Assembly (NCBI GenBank): GCA_017547865.1
Contig: JAFYOA010000426.1
Coordinates: forward strand, 1 to 9,959
DNA from: Clostridia bacterium
GTDB taxonomy: Bacteria; Bacillota_A; Clostridia; Oscillospirales; Acutalibacteraceae
Reading direction: 5' to 3'
Length of the DNA stretch: 9,959 bases
This document shows positions 1 to 6,747 of the stretch, piece by piece. The notes under the pieces were generated by a model. It was not told the DNA's origin and made no database searches. It saw nothing but the letters and a program-made list of their open reading frames with translations. Both the position numbers and the translations under genes were made by a program. Every line of letters begins with the position of its first letter. The first letter of the stretch is position 1.

Positions 1-1
1 C

Positions 2-1021
2 GAAGAGACCGGTGCTCTGCTGCCGTTGGAATACCGGGGCGGTGTAGCCAATTTTGTGCGGCCGCAGGCTCCGGAGGAATTCGGCCCGGAGAATGTTTCC
101 CGCACCTTCAGCGATAAAGCCGAGCGCCAGGCGGTGCGTTTTGGCCCGGTGAATGTGCCGCCCATGGGCTGCCTGCACTTTGTACCGGGAAAAGAAACCG
201 CTGCCGCCGAATCATTCTGCGGTGAAGTGACCGTAAAGACCGATGCCAACGGCTGGCCGGTGCTGGTGCACTTCCCCGGGCAGAGCGCCCCGGCGGTGGA
301 TGGCGCTTTCGGTGAGCTGCTCAGCGTGGTGGCGGATGGATTCTCGCCCCGCTGGACTTTCCGGGATATTTTCCACGACCCGGACGAAGCTGCCCGCGCC
401 CGCATGTGTGAAGAGCACCTGCACGAGGTGCCCGCCGCCTGCGGTGCTACTGTATGCACCGAAGAAAACGGTGCGCTGCGCTACGAGCAGCCTTTGACCC
501 ACCCCGCCGCTGTGTATGCCCGCCGTGTGATGACCGTGGATCTGCGTACCAAAACCGTGAAATTTGAACTGCGCATGAACCGCCGTTCCGATTTTGCGCC
601 GGAAGTGATTTTCCTGCGGTTTGATGCCCCGGGCGAAGACGCGCTGCCCCGCATTTCCAATGCCGGTGCGGTGTTTAAGCCGGAGGAAGAGCAGCTGCCC
701 GGTTCCTGTATGGATTTCTACGCCATAGATGGCTGGCTGCATTACCCGGGCGGGTGGTTGCTGAACAGCACCGATGCCGCTCTGGTGACCTTTGGGGAGA
801 CCGGTGTGGTGCGCCGCAAGACAAAGCGTACCGGCCCGGCCAACCGCATCTATATGCGTTTGTTTGATAACGTGTGGGATACGAACTTTACCGCCAATGC
901 CTGCGGGCAGATGAACTTCCGCTTTGCCGCCTGTGCCGATGTGCCCGTGCAGCAGGCAGAAACCACCGCCCGTTCTCTGGAAACCGAACCGGTGGTTGTG
1001 GTGAAGATGGGCTACAAATAA
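2..1021 (+). CDS. DUF5054 / GH38-like glycoside hydrolase-related protein, C-terminal part (5' truncated by window edge)
   Basis: The reading frame is open from position 2, so the gene begins upstream of the window; the TTG at 26 is an internal leucine codon, not a start. 339 residues are visible. The last third resembles the C-terminal beta-sandwich of DUF5054 proteins, which are related to GH38 alpha-mannosidases: a DFYAIDGWLHY stretch, an aspartate followed by AALV (STDAALVTFGE), and near visible residues 289-296 a DNVWDTNF block followed by G-x-M-x-FRF. Family members usually carry a catalytic or metal-binding N-terminal barrel, which would lie outside the window, so activity cannot be judged here. 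No membrane segment is visible. It ends 12 nt before the beta-helix gene and is almost certainly cotranscribed with it, suggesting a shared glycan target. The family call comes from remembered motif similarity; a generic glycan-active protein is the alternative. Confidence 0.6.
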   Translation, partial: EETGALLPLEYRGGVANFVRPQAPEEFGPENVSRTFSDKAERQAVRFGPVNVPPMGCLHFVPGKETAAAESFCGEVTVKTDANGWPVLVHFPGQSAPAVDGAFGELLSVVADGFSPRWTFRDIFHDPDEAARARMCEEHLHEVPAACGATVCTEENGALRYEQPLTHPAAVYARRVMTVDLRTKTVKFELRMNRRSDFAPEVIFLRFDAPGEDALPRISNAGAVFKPEEEQLPGSCMDFYAIDGWLHYPGGWLLNSTDAALVTFGETGVVRRKTKRTGPANRIYMRLFDNVWDTNFTANACGQMNFRFAACADVPVQQAETTARSLETEPVVVVKMGYK

Positions 1022-1033
1022 GGAGGGTGCTTT

Positions 1034-2119
1034 ATGAAAATTTTCAAGAAAAACGGCGGCGCCTATATTCAGAACTGTATTGATGCTGCCGCCAACAGCG
1101 GTACCCGCCGGGTGGTCGTCACCGGCAATTGGGAGATCGAGCAGACGATCCGCATTCCGTCGGATTTCACGCTGATTCTGGAGGACTGCCATCTGCGCAT
1201 GGCCGATGACACCATGTGCAATATGTTCACCAATGCTGCCTGCCGCACCGAGGCCGGCCGTACCCCGGAAGGTGCCGACCACGATATCGTGATTGAAGGC
1301 CGTGGCCGGGCGATTCTGGACGGCGGTAAGTACAATGACCTGAGCGAGCGTAACCACAGCAAAGACGGCCTGCCGCATATCTCTGTGAACAACATCCTGC
1401 TGTTCACCAATGTGGCCAATTTTACGGTGAAAAACCTGCATGTGCGCAACCAGCGATGGTGGGCGCTCAATTTCGTGTATTGCCGCTACGGTAAAATCCA
1501 GGATATCGATTTCCTCAGTAATCCCGCTGCTTTGTGGCCGGATGGCACTTACCACGACCGCATTACCCGTGAGGCATTCCCCGGTGCTTACGAGGGCATT
1601 TTGGTGCGCAACAGCGATGGCATTGACCTGCGCCAGGGCTGCCATGATATTCTCATTGAAAATATCACCGGCTTTACGGAAGACGATACCGTGGCGCTGA
1701 CGGCGCTGAACGGTTCTACCGAAAAAATGTACGGTGTGCCCGGCATGTGCCCGGATATCCACAACGTGATCATCCGCAATGTGAACAGCGCGGCGTTCTG
1801 CTCCAATGTACGCCTGCTGAACCAGGGCGATATCAAGCTGTATAACGTGCTCATCGACGGCGTGATGGATTCTTCGCAGGATCATCCCTATATGGACCGC
1901 GGCATTTACGCCGTGCGCGTGGGCGATGCAAACCATATGTATGGCTCGCGGCCTTCCACGGCGGAAGAGACCTTCAATATCATCGTGCGCAATGTGTATT
2001 CCCGCGCAGCTGCAGCGGCGGTGCACCTGGCCGGCGCAATGAAGGACGTGACGCTGGAGAATATTCGCGGCTTTGATGGCTGCCCGAAGCTGGTGCAGAA
2101 TAAGGCGGACATCTCTTAA
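1034..2119 (+). CDS. GH28-like right-handed parallel beta-helix protein (polygalacturonase-related)
   Basis: 361 residues without a signal peptide, so probably cytoplasmic. AGGAGG at 1021-1026, overlapping the previous stop codon, sits 7 nt before the ATG and fixes the start. Repeated short strands such as ISVNNILLFTNVANFTVKNLHVRN (broken by short loops), DILIENITGF, NVIIRNVNS, NVLIDGVMD and NIIVRNVYS are the coils of a pectate-lyase-like beta-helix. NSDGID at residues 193-198 and EDD at 216-218 match in order and spacing the NTD and DD acid motifs of GH28 polygalacturonases. The later GHG histidine and RxK motifs of that family are not evident; the corresponding stretch reads CSNVRLLNQGDIKLYN. 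It is therefore GH28-like, but the substrate (galacturonan, rhamnogalacturonan or another glycan) is unknown. It lies in an operon with the upstream DUF5054/GH38-like gene. Confidence 0.75.
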   Translation: MKIFKKNGGAYIQNCIDAAANSGTRRVVVTGNWEIEQTIRIPSDFTLILEDCHLRMADDTMCNMFTNAACRTEAGRTPEGADHDIVIEGRGRAILDGGKYNDLSERNHSKDGLPHISVNNILLFTNVANFTVKNLHVRNQRWWALNFVYCRYGKIQDIDFLSNPAALWPDGTYHDRITREAFPGAYEGILVRNSDGIDLRQGCHDILIENITGFTEDDTVALTALNGSTEKMYGVPGMCPDIHNVIIRNVNSAAFCSNVRLLNQGDIKLYNVLIDGVMDSSQDHPYMDRGIYAVRVGDANHMYGSRPSTAEETFNIIVRNVYSRAAAAAVHLAGAMKDVTLENIRGFDGCPKLVQNKADIS

Positions 2120-2430
2120 AAGTTGAAAGTTGACAGCGGAAAGTGAACAGCTGCAAAGTTTGCAGAAGCTGTGTAACGTAAAAGTTTCGTCGACCTTTTC
2201 AAAGGTCGTGGGTTGTCAGGGCAGCGCCCTGACCTGTGTCCCGCAGGACACGGAACTCCTTTGCCTGAGAAGCGCTCGGAGAAGGGTGAATCTGAAGTTC
2301 GCGCAAGCGCGACCTTCTGTGCAAGTTTGCGTTTAACGCAAACTTGAAAGGGAGAAAGCTTGCTTTCGACCGAACCTGCAAGAGAGGGACTCCCTTAAAA
2401 GAATCCTGCCGGGGTTCCGTTGCTTTTCAC
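2119..2430. repeat. Hairpin-rich intergenic repeat block (tandem short inverted repeats)
   Basis: This roughly 360-nt gap between the beta-helix gene and deoB holds no credible gene. It starts with a 7-nt direct repeat AAAGTTG at 2119-2125 and 2126-2132, the first copy overlapping the stop codon. Perfect inverted repeats then follow: CTGCAAA 2151-2157 with TTTGCAG 2159-2165; CGACCTTT 2191-2198 with AAAGGTCG 2201-2208; GTCAGGGC 2215-2222 with GCCCTGAC 2226-2233; GTGTCC 2236-2241 with GGACAC 2246-2251; TCGCGC 2299-2304 with GCGCGA 2307-2312; CAAGTTTGCGTT 2322-2333 with AACGCAAACTTG 2335-2346; GAAAGC 2354-2359 with GCTTTC 2362-2367; AGGGA 2385-2389 with TCCCT 2391-2395. None is followed by a T-run, so they are not ordinary terminators. 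Small ORFs across it on both strands look spurious. It resembles dispersed noncoding repeats of gut clostridia. Confidence 0.75.
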
Positions 2431-2480
2431 CCCCCCTGCAGCGTGCCATAGAGTTTAGAATTTTTGAAAAGGAGACCACC

Positions 2481-3647
2481 ATGCGTGTTTTTTTGATCGT
2501 GCTGGATAGTTTTGGCATTGGTGAGGCCCCGGATGCCGCCGCTTTTGGCGACGAAGGCGCCAATACCCTGGCCGCTGTGGCTGCTCACCCCAATTTTGAT
2601 TGCCCGCAGATGACCCGCCTTGGGCTTTTTCATATCGATGGCACCGGCCGCACGCCGTTCTCTGCGCCGCGGGGAAGCTTTGCCCGCCTGCAGGAGGTAA
2701 GCGCCGGCAAGGATACCACCGTGGGTCACTGGGAGATCGCCGGTCTGCGCAGCGAACAGCCGCTGCCTACGTTCTCCAATGGGTTTCCGCAGGAATTTTT
2801 GGATGAATTCTCCCGCCGCACCGGCCGATCGGTGCTGTGCAACCTGCCGTATTCCGGCACAAAAGCGCTGGATGACTACGGCGAAGAAGCGCTGAAAACC
2901 GGCGCGTGGATCGTCTACACCAGCGCAGACAGCGTTTTCCAGCTGGCGGCGAACGAGGACTACATCCCGCTGGAAGAACTGTATGCCGCCTGTGAGACCG
3001 CCCGTGAAATGCTCACCGGCCCGCTGGGGGTGGGGCGCGTTATTGCCCGACCCTTTGTGGGAGAAAAAGCCGGCGGCTTTACCCGCACTGCCCACCGCCA
3101 CGATTACAGCATCGATCCCCTGGGCAAAACCATGCTTACCGCCCTGCAAAATGCGGGGAAAGACGTGATCTCCGTGGGGAAGATCGCGGATATTTTCAAC
3201 GGCGTGGGTATAACAAAAAGCTGCCACGCCCCCACCAATGCAGAGGGCATGGCCGCCGCTCTGGAATTGCAGAAGCAGCCTTTTGACGGCCTGTGCTTTG
3301 TGAACCTGGTGGAGTTTGATTCTGCCTACGGCCACCGGCGCGACGTGCCCGGCTATGCCGCCGCGCTAACGGAATTCGACCGCTTTTTGGAAAAATTCCT
3401 GCCCGGCATGGAAGAAAACGATGTGCTGATGATCACCGCCGACCACGGCTGCGACCCCGCTTTTACCAAAACCACCGACCACACCCGCGAGTATGTGCCA
3501 TGGCTCATCACCGGTGCGGGGGTGAAAAACGGCGTGAACCTTGGCACGCGCACGGGGTTTGATACCATTGCCGCCACCGTGTGCGAAGCACTGGGCGTTC
3601 CCGCGGATTTCGCGGCGGGTTCCGTGTGGGGAAAGGTGAAAAATTAA
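2481..3647 (+). CDS. deoB: Phosphopentomutase DeoB
   Basis: DeoB interconverts ribose-1-phosphate or deoxyribose-1-phosphate with the 5-phosphates, linking nucleoside salvage and breakdown to pentose metabolism in the cytoplasm. The 388-residue protein has the normal length for the family. It begins with the alkaline-phosphatase-superfamily metal site VLDSFGIGE (Asp9). AGKDTTVGHWE holds the phospho-acceptor threonine at Thr79, which aligns with Thr85 of the Bacillus cereus enzyme. The remaining metal ligands are Asp280 and His285 (EFDSAYGHRRD), Asp321 and His322 (TADHG) and His334 (TDHTREY). YTSADSVFQ and RVIARPFVG are also typical. AAGGAG at 2469-2474 lies 6 nt before the ATG. No pnp, deoC or cdd gene adjoins it; the next gene starts 15 nt downstream and is likely cotranscribed. 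I see no clear promoter in the repeat-filled gap upstream. Confidence 0.97.
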   Translation: MRVFLIVLDSFGIGEAPDAAAFGDEGANTLAAVAAHPNFDCPQMTRLGLFHIDGTGRTPFSAPRGSFARLQEVSAGKDTTVGHWEIAGLRSEQPLPTFSNGFPQEFLDEFSRRTGRSVLCNLPYSGTKALDDYGEEALKTGAWIVYTSADSVFQLAANEDYIPLEELYAACETAREMLTGPLGVGRVIARPFVGEKAGGFTRTAHRHDYSIDPLGKTMLTALQNAGKDVISVGKIADIFNGVGITKSCHAPTNAEGMAAALELQKQPFDGLCFVNLVEFDSAYGHRRDVPGYAAALTEFDRFLEKFLPGMEENDVLMITADHGCDPAFTKTTDHTREYVPWLITGAGVKNGVNLGTRTGFDTIAATVCEALGVPADFAAGSVWGKVKN

Positions 3648-3662
3648 AACGAGGATTCTTTT

Positions 3663-4244
3663 ATGAAGAGAGTTCAAGCGTCGATTTTCTGCATTCTCTG
3701 CCTTTTGCTGTGCTCAGTTGGTCTGCAGCCAGCCTATGCGGCGGAGCAGCAGGTTTTGTTTACGGTTACCGACCAAAACGGCGAGACAACTCATGCACCC
3801 GAAGTGAATTTTGAAGCAGAAACACTTTTGAAAGACGGAGAATGCACCACGGTGTTTTCTTTTGAATTCAGCACCGGGGACCGCGCAGCCGAAAAAGAAT
3901 ATATTACCGTTACCTTTGACCGTATGCTTGGCCCGTACGAAGCCGCCGCCCGGCTGTGGACACGGGAAAACGGACAGACCGATTGGCAGGAAGAAACGGC
4001 CCCGGCGGTGTATGCGGAGGATCTGCAGACCTACACGATTTTTGGGAGCGAATGGGACCGCGGCGGCCCGGAGAAAAAGCTGGAACTTGTGGTGCAAAGC
4101 AAGATCTTTGGCGATGAAACGCCGGGCTATGATGTGGATTTTGTGTATCACCGCGTCACAGAGATTTCTGCTGTATGGTTTATTGTTCCGGCTGCTGCTG
4201 TGGTGATTTTAGCGCTGTTTTTTATCAAAAGAAAAAAGATATGA
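3663..4244 (+). CDS. Secreted, C-terminally membrane-anchored protein of unknown function
   Basis: 193 residues; I do not recognise the family. The N-terminus is a classical signal peptide: MKR, a hydrophobic core (IFCILCLLLCSVGL) and an AYA site near residues 24-26. The middle, about residues 30-165, is acidic and strand-like, beginning VLFTVTDQNGE, with aromatic and charged alternation suggesting a beta-sandwich exposed outside the cell. A single transmembrane helix at about 170-188 (VWFIVPAAAVVILALFFI) is followed by KRKK, so the protein is predicted to sit on the outer face of the membrane with a very short cytoplasmic tail. This layout recalls the end of an LPXTG sorting signal but no LPXTG-like motif precedes the helix. 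GAGG at 3651-3654 lies 8 nt before the ATG. It starts 15 nt after deoB, with which it probably shares a transcript, though no functional link is evident. Confidence 0.85.
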   Translation: MKRVQASIFCILCLLLCSVGLQPAYAAEQQVLFTVTDQNGETTHAPEVNFEAETLLKDGECTTVFSFEFSTGDRAAEKEYITVTFDRMLGPYEAAARLWTRENGQTDWQEETAPAVYAEDLQTYTIFGSEWDRGGPEKKLELVVQSKIFGDETPGYDVDFVYHRVTEISAVWFIVPAAAVVILALFFIKRKKI

Positions 4245-4247
4245 ACG

Positions 4248-4276
4248 AAGCGGAGGCCAAACGGCTTCCGCTTTTT
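4248..4276 (+). terminator. Intrinsic terminator after the deoB transcript
   Basis: An 11-bp stem (arms 4248-4258 and 4263-4273, with one G-T pair) closes a four-base loop AAAC at 4259-4262 and runs into TTTTT at 4272-4276. It begins 3 nt after the stop codon of the membrane-anchored protein and separates this unit from the suf promoter. Confidence 0.92.
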
Positions 4277-4293
4277 AGATATGCAGGAAATAG

Positions 4294-4322
4294 TTGTAAA
4301 TTGTCAGCATTTGGTGTATACT
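4294..4322 (+). promoter_or_regulatory. Probable sigma-A promoter of the suf operon
   Basis: TTGTAA at 4294-4299 and TATACT at 4317-4322 are separated by 17 nt. They sit between the preceding terminator and the sufC ribosome site GGAGG at 4344-4348. The nearby TTGTCA at 4301-4306 is only 10 nt from the -10 box and cannot serve as its -35. I see no clear operator palindrome for an Rrf2-type (IscR/SufR) regulator. Confidence 0.72.
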
Positions 4323-4356
4323 AATTTTGTATTGAATTTTATCGGAGGCATTCTAT

Positions 4357-5097
4357 ATGCTGGAATTACAACATATTGGTTATGAAGTGGAGAACAACAA
4401 AGAGATCCTCCACGATATCAACCTCACCGTAGACGACCGTTTTGTGGCCATCACCGGCCCCAACGGCGGCGGCAAATCCACCCTGGCCAAGGTGATCGCG
4501 GGCATTTATACCCCCACCAGCGGCCGCATTCTGCTGGATGGCGTGGACATCACCAACATGTCCATCACCGAGCGCGCCAACCTGGGCGTGAGCTATGCTT
4601 TTCAGCAGCCTGTGCGCTTTAAGGGCCTGCGCGTGCGCGACCTGCTGAGCCTGGCTGCCGGCAAAAACACGTCTGTTACCGATGCCTGCTCCTACCTTTC
4701 CGAGGTGGGTCTGTGCGCCAAGGATTACATTGACCGCGAGATCAACGCCAGCCTTTCCGGCGGTGAACTGAAGCGAATTGAAATTGCCATGGTGCTGGCC
4801 CGCGGCACCAAGCTCTCCATTTTCGATGAACCGGAAGCCGGCATCGACCTGTGGAGTTTCCAGAATCTCATTCGCGTGTTCGAGGCGATGCACGAAAAAA
4901 CCAAGGGCAGCATCCTTATCATCAGCCACCAGGAACGCATTCTGAACATTGCAGACCGCATTGTGGTGCTGAAGGGCGGTAAGCTGGATAAGATCGGCAC
5001 CAAAGATGAAATTCTGCCCAGCCTGCTGCGCACTGCCGATACCAGCGATATTGGCTGCAGTGTGCTGACCGATAAACTGGAAGGAGGCCGTGCCTGA
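4357..5097 (+). CDS. sufC: Fe-S cluster assembly ATPase SufC (minimal SUF/SMS type)
   Basis: SufC is the ABC-type ATPase that binds SufB/SufD scaffolds and drives Fe-S cluster assembly in the cytoplasm; it is not a transporter. All ABC motifs are present in the 246 residues: Walker A GPNGGGKST (34-42), Q-loop FQQP (82-85), signature LSGGELKR (133-140), Walker B LSIFDEPE (153-160) with Glu158, D-loop AGID (161-164) and the switch His191 in ISHQE. SGG-x-x-KR-x-EIA followed by DEPE-x-GID is characteristic of SufC rather than of importer ATPases, and there are no membrane segments. GGAGG at 4344-4348 lies 8 nt before the ATG. The stop codon overlaps the start of the scaffold gene by one base (TGATG), so the two are translationally coupled and probably made in fixed proportion. 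Confidence 0.93.
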   Translation: MLELQHIGYEVENNKEILHDINLTVDDRFVAITGPNGGGKSTLAKVIAGIYTPTSGRILLDGVDITNMSITERANLGVSYAFQQPVRFKGLRVRDLLSLAAGKNTSVTDACSYLSEVGLCAKDYIDREINASLSGGELKRIEIAMVLARGTKLSIFDEPEAGIDLWSFQNLIRVFEAMHEKTKGSILIISHQERILNIADRIVVLKGGKLDKIGTKDEILPSLLRTADTSDIGCSVLTDKLEGGRA

Positions 5098-6014
5098 TGG
5101 ACGCCATTCAGAGAGACCTTTTGAAGCAGGTGGCCGAGCTGGACGCCCTGCCCGTGGGCGCCTACAACATTCGCGCCAACGGCGAGACCAGCGCCCGCAG
5201 CACCACCGCCGATATTGATATTGTGACCAAGACCGATAAGCCCGGCATTGATATTTTTATTCGCCCCGGCACCAAAAAGCAGAGCCTGCATATCCCGGTC
5301 ATCATCAGCGAAAGCGGCCTGAAGGAAGTTGTGTACAACGATTTCCACGTGGGCGAAGACTGCGATGTGGTGATCATCGCCGGCTGCGGTATTCATAACT
5401 GCGGCGGCCAGGATTCCGAGCACTCCGGCGTGCACCGCTTCTTTGTGGGCAAAAACGCCAAGGTGAAGTACATTGAAAAGCACTACGGCGAGGGCGACGG
5501 CCGCGCCAAGCAGATCATGAACCCCACTGCCGAGATTTACATGGAAGAAAATTCTTACATGGAGATGGAGAACACCCAGATCGCGGGCATTGACGATACC
5601 CTGCGCAAGACCACCGCCGAACTGGCGGCGGGTGCCAGTCTGGTGGTGTACGAAAAAGTAATGACCACCGGCGAGCAGAATGCCACCAGCGATTTTGTGG
5701 CAGACCTGAACGGCGAAGGCTGCAGCTGCAACATTGTTTCCCGCACCGTGGCCAAAGACAACAGCCGCCAGGTGTTCCTCAGCCGTCTCAACGGCAATGC
5801 CCCCTGCAGCGGCCATACCGAGTGCGATTCCATCATCATGGACCACGCCCACGTGCTGGCTACGCCCCAGCTGGAGGCCAACAACATCGACGCCAGCCTG
5901 ATCCACGAAGCCGCCATCGGCAAAATTGCCGGCGAACAGCTCATCAAGCTGATGACCCTGGGCCTGACGGAACAGGAAGCGGAAGAGCAGATCATCAACG
6001 GATTTTTGAAGTAA
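5097..6014 (+). CDS. sufB: Short SufB/SufD-family Fe-S scaffold protein
   Basis: 305 residues, far shorter than canonical SufB (about 470-495) and SufD (about 420), keeping mainly the beta-helix core and the C-terminal helical end. The C-terminal third carries the SufB active-site pattern: TECDS with Cys243, corresponding by position to the catalytic Cys405 of E. coli SufB, then LIHEAAIGKI with His270 and Glu271 (counterpart of Glu434), then GLTEQEAEEQIINGFLK, the family's closing motif. Other cysteines lie at 89, 97, 102, 209, 211 and 237; CGIHNC and CSC are candidate extra ligands. AAGGAGG at 5081-5087 lies 9 nt before the ATG, inside the sufC coding end. With sufC it forms a two-gene system without a desulfurase nearby. 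The symbol is provisional; smsB or sufD-like are the alternative names. Confidence 0.88.
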   Translation: MDAIQRDLLKQVAELDALPVGAYNIRANGETSARSTTADIDIVTKTDKPGIDIFIRPGTKKQSLHIPVIISESGLKEVVYNDFHVGEDCDVVIIAGCGIHNCGGQDSEHSGVHRFFVGKNAKVKYIEKHYGEGDGRAKQIMNPTAEIYMEENSYMEMENTQIAGIDDTLRKTTAELAAGASLVVYEKVMTTGEQNATSDFVADLNGEGCSCNIVSRTVAKDNSRQVFLSRLNGNAPCSGHTECDSIIMDHAHVLATPQLEANNIDASLIHEAAIGKIAGEQLIKLMTLGLTEQEAEEQIINGFLK

Positions 6015-6023
6015 TAAAAAAAT

Positions 6024-6056
6024 CAGCGCAGCTTCCGGTTGGAACTACGCTGTTTT
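6024..6056 (+). terminator. Imperfect (possibly leaky) terminator after sufB
   Basis: The outer stem is CAGCG 6024-6028 with CGCTG 6048-6052 and the inner stem is TTCC 6033-6036 with GGAA 6041-6044 around a GGTT loop. Mismatches and an unpaired base lie between them. A TTTT tract starts at 6053 and an A-run precedes the stem. The descending arm looks decayed relative to the ascending arm, so termination may be partial, allowing some suf transcripts into the acetyltransferase gene. Confidence 0.65.
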
Positions 6057-6073
6057 CTTACGGGGAGGGAACT

Positions 6074-6721
6074 ATGCGGATTGAAACAGAACGGCTGATC
6101 GTTCGTGATGTGTGTGCAAACGATGCAGAAGCGCTGCTGAAGATCAAATACGACCCGCAGGTGCTACGGTTTTGCCCGGATCTGATCTGTGACGATGCCA
6201 CGCTGGAAGACGTGCGGCGGACGATCGAATATTTTGAAAACGAGCGGGCACCGAAGGATTTTTCCAGAGAGGTTTTTTACGGTGTGGAACTGAAAGAAAA
6301 CGGAGAACTGATCGGCGTGATCACGGTTTCTTTTCTGGGCTGTTTGCGCGAGCTGCAGATGGGCTGGATGGTGCGGCAGGAATATGCCGGGCGCGGGTAT
6401 GCATCGGAAGCGGCAAAAGCGGCATCGGATGCGCTTTTGCTGGAATTGAACCTGCCGTTTATGGCTGTGGTGATGGACGAGGATAACCCGGCGTCGTTCC
6501 GCACGGCGCAGAAGAGCGGATTTAAGCTGTTCGAAAAGCGCGTGCCGTTTGATTACCACTATAGCCGCTGTAATCCGGAAGACCCGGAAGCGGTGGCGGC
6601 GGTGTTTGCGAAAAACCAGGCGAAGATCGGCTCGGCGTATTATTATTTCAGGAAATACCACCCGGCTGACTGCGGGGAGCAGTATTACGGGGACGTGGCT
6701 TATACCGGCCGGTTTGCGTAA
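6074..6721 (+). CDS. GNAT-family N-acetyltransferase
   Basis: 215 residues from the ATG at 6074, chosen because GGGAGG at 6063-6068 lies 5 nt before it and the protein then opens with MRIETERLIVRDV, the classic start of RimJ/RimL-type GNAT proteins; the longer open frame back to 5822 only overlaps sufB. Motif A is RQEYAGRGYASEA (101-113), giving the R/Q-x-x-G-x-G/A acetyl-CoA pyrophosphate loop, and motif B is DEDNPASFRTAQKSGFK (135-151) with Asn138. The C-terminal 50 residues (YHYSRCNPED to the end) extend beyond the minimal fold. The substrate (protein N-terminus, amino acid or small molecule) cannot be told from the sequence. No promoter fits between the imperfect terminator and the start, so it may depend on readthrough from suf or a promoter within sufB. 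Confidence 0.9.
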   Translation: MRIETERLIVRDVCANDAEALLKIKYDPQVLRFCPDLICDDATLEDVRRTIEYFENERAPKDFSREVFYGVELKENGELIGVITVSFLGCLRELQMGWMVRQEYAGRGYASEAAKAASDALLLELNLPFMAVVMDEDNPASFRTAQKSGFKLFEKRVPFDYHYSRCNPEDPEAVAAVFAKNQAKIGSAYYYFRKYHPADCGEQYYGDVAYTGRFA

Positions 6722-6747
6722 GAATTTTGAGCGGACTCAAAACGAGC

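Noticed and set aside
26..28. TTG at position 26 as start of the first gene
   Set aside because: The frame is open to the window edge, no ribosome site precedes it, and the family has a large N-terminal domain that must lie upstream.
212..2026. 604-codon open frame on the minus strand across both carbohydrate genes
   Set aside because: It is antisense to two well-supported genes, has a His/Ala/Gly-rich composition typical of mirror frames in GC-biased DNA, and shows no recognisable domain.
2130..2381. Small open frames on both strands inside the hairpin block (2130-2336 plus, 2199-2381 minus)
   Set aside because: They consist of translated inverted repeats, have no good ribosome site or domain, and overlap each other; the block is better read as noncoding repeat.
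2151..2395. Hairpins of the 2119-2430 block as a CRISPR array or as terminators
   Set aside because: The stems have different sequences without regular repeat-spacer periodicity, and no stem is followed by a T-run.
4725..5906. 393-codon minus-strand open frame opposite sufC and sufB
   Set aside because: It is a shadow of the codon bias of the suf genes, with no family motifs; the plus-strand proteins are unambiguous.
5822..6073. Extended N-terminus of the acetyltransferase from an ATG inside sufB
   Set aside because: The extra 84 residues overlap sufB in another frame and look random; GGGAGG and MRIETERLIV mark 6074 as the real start.
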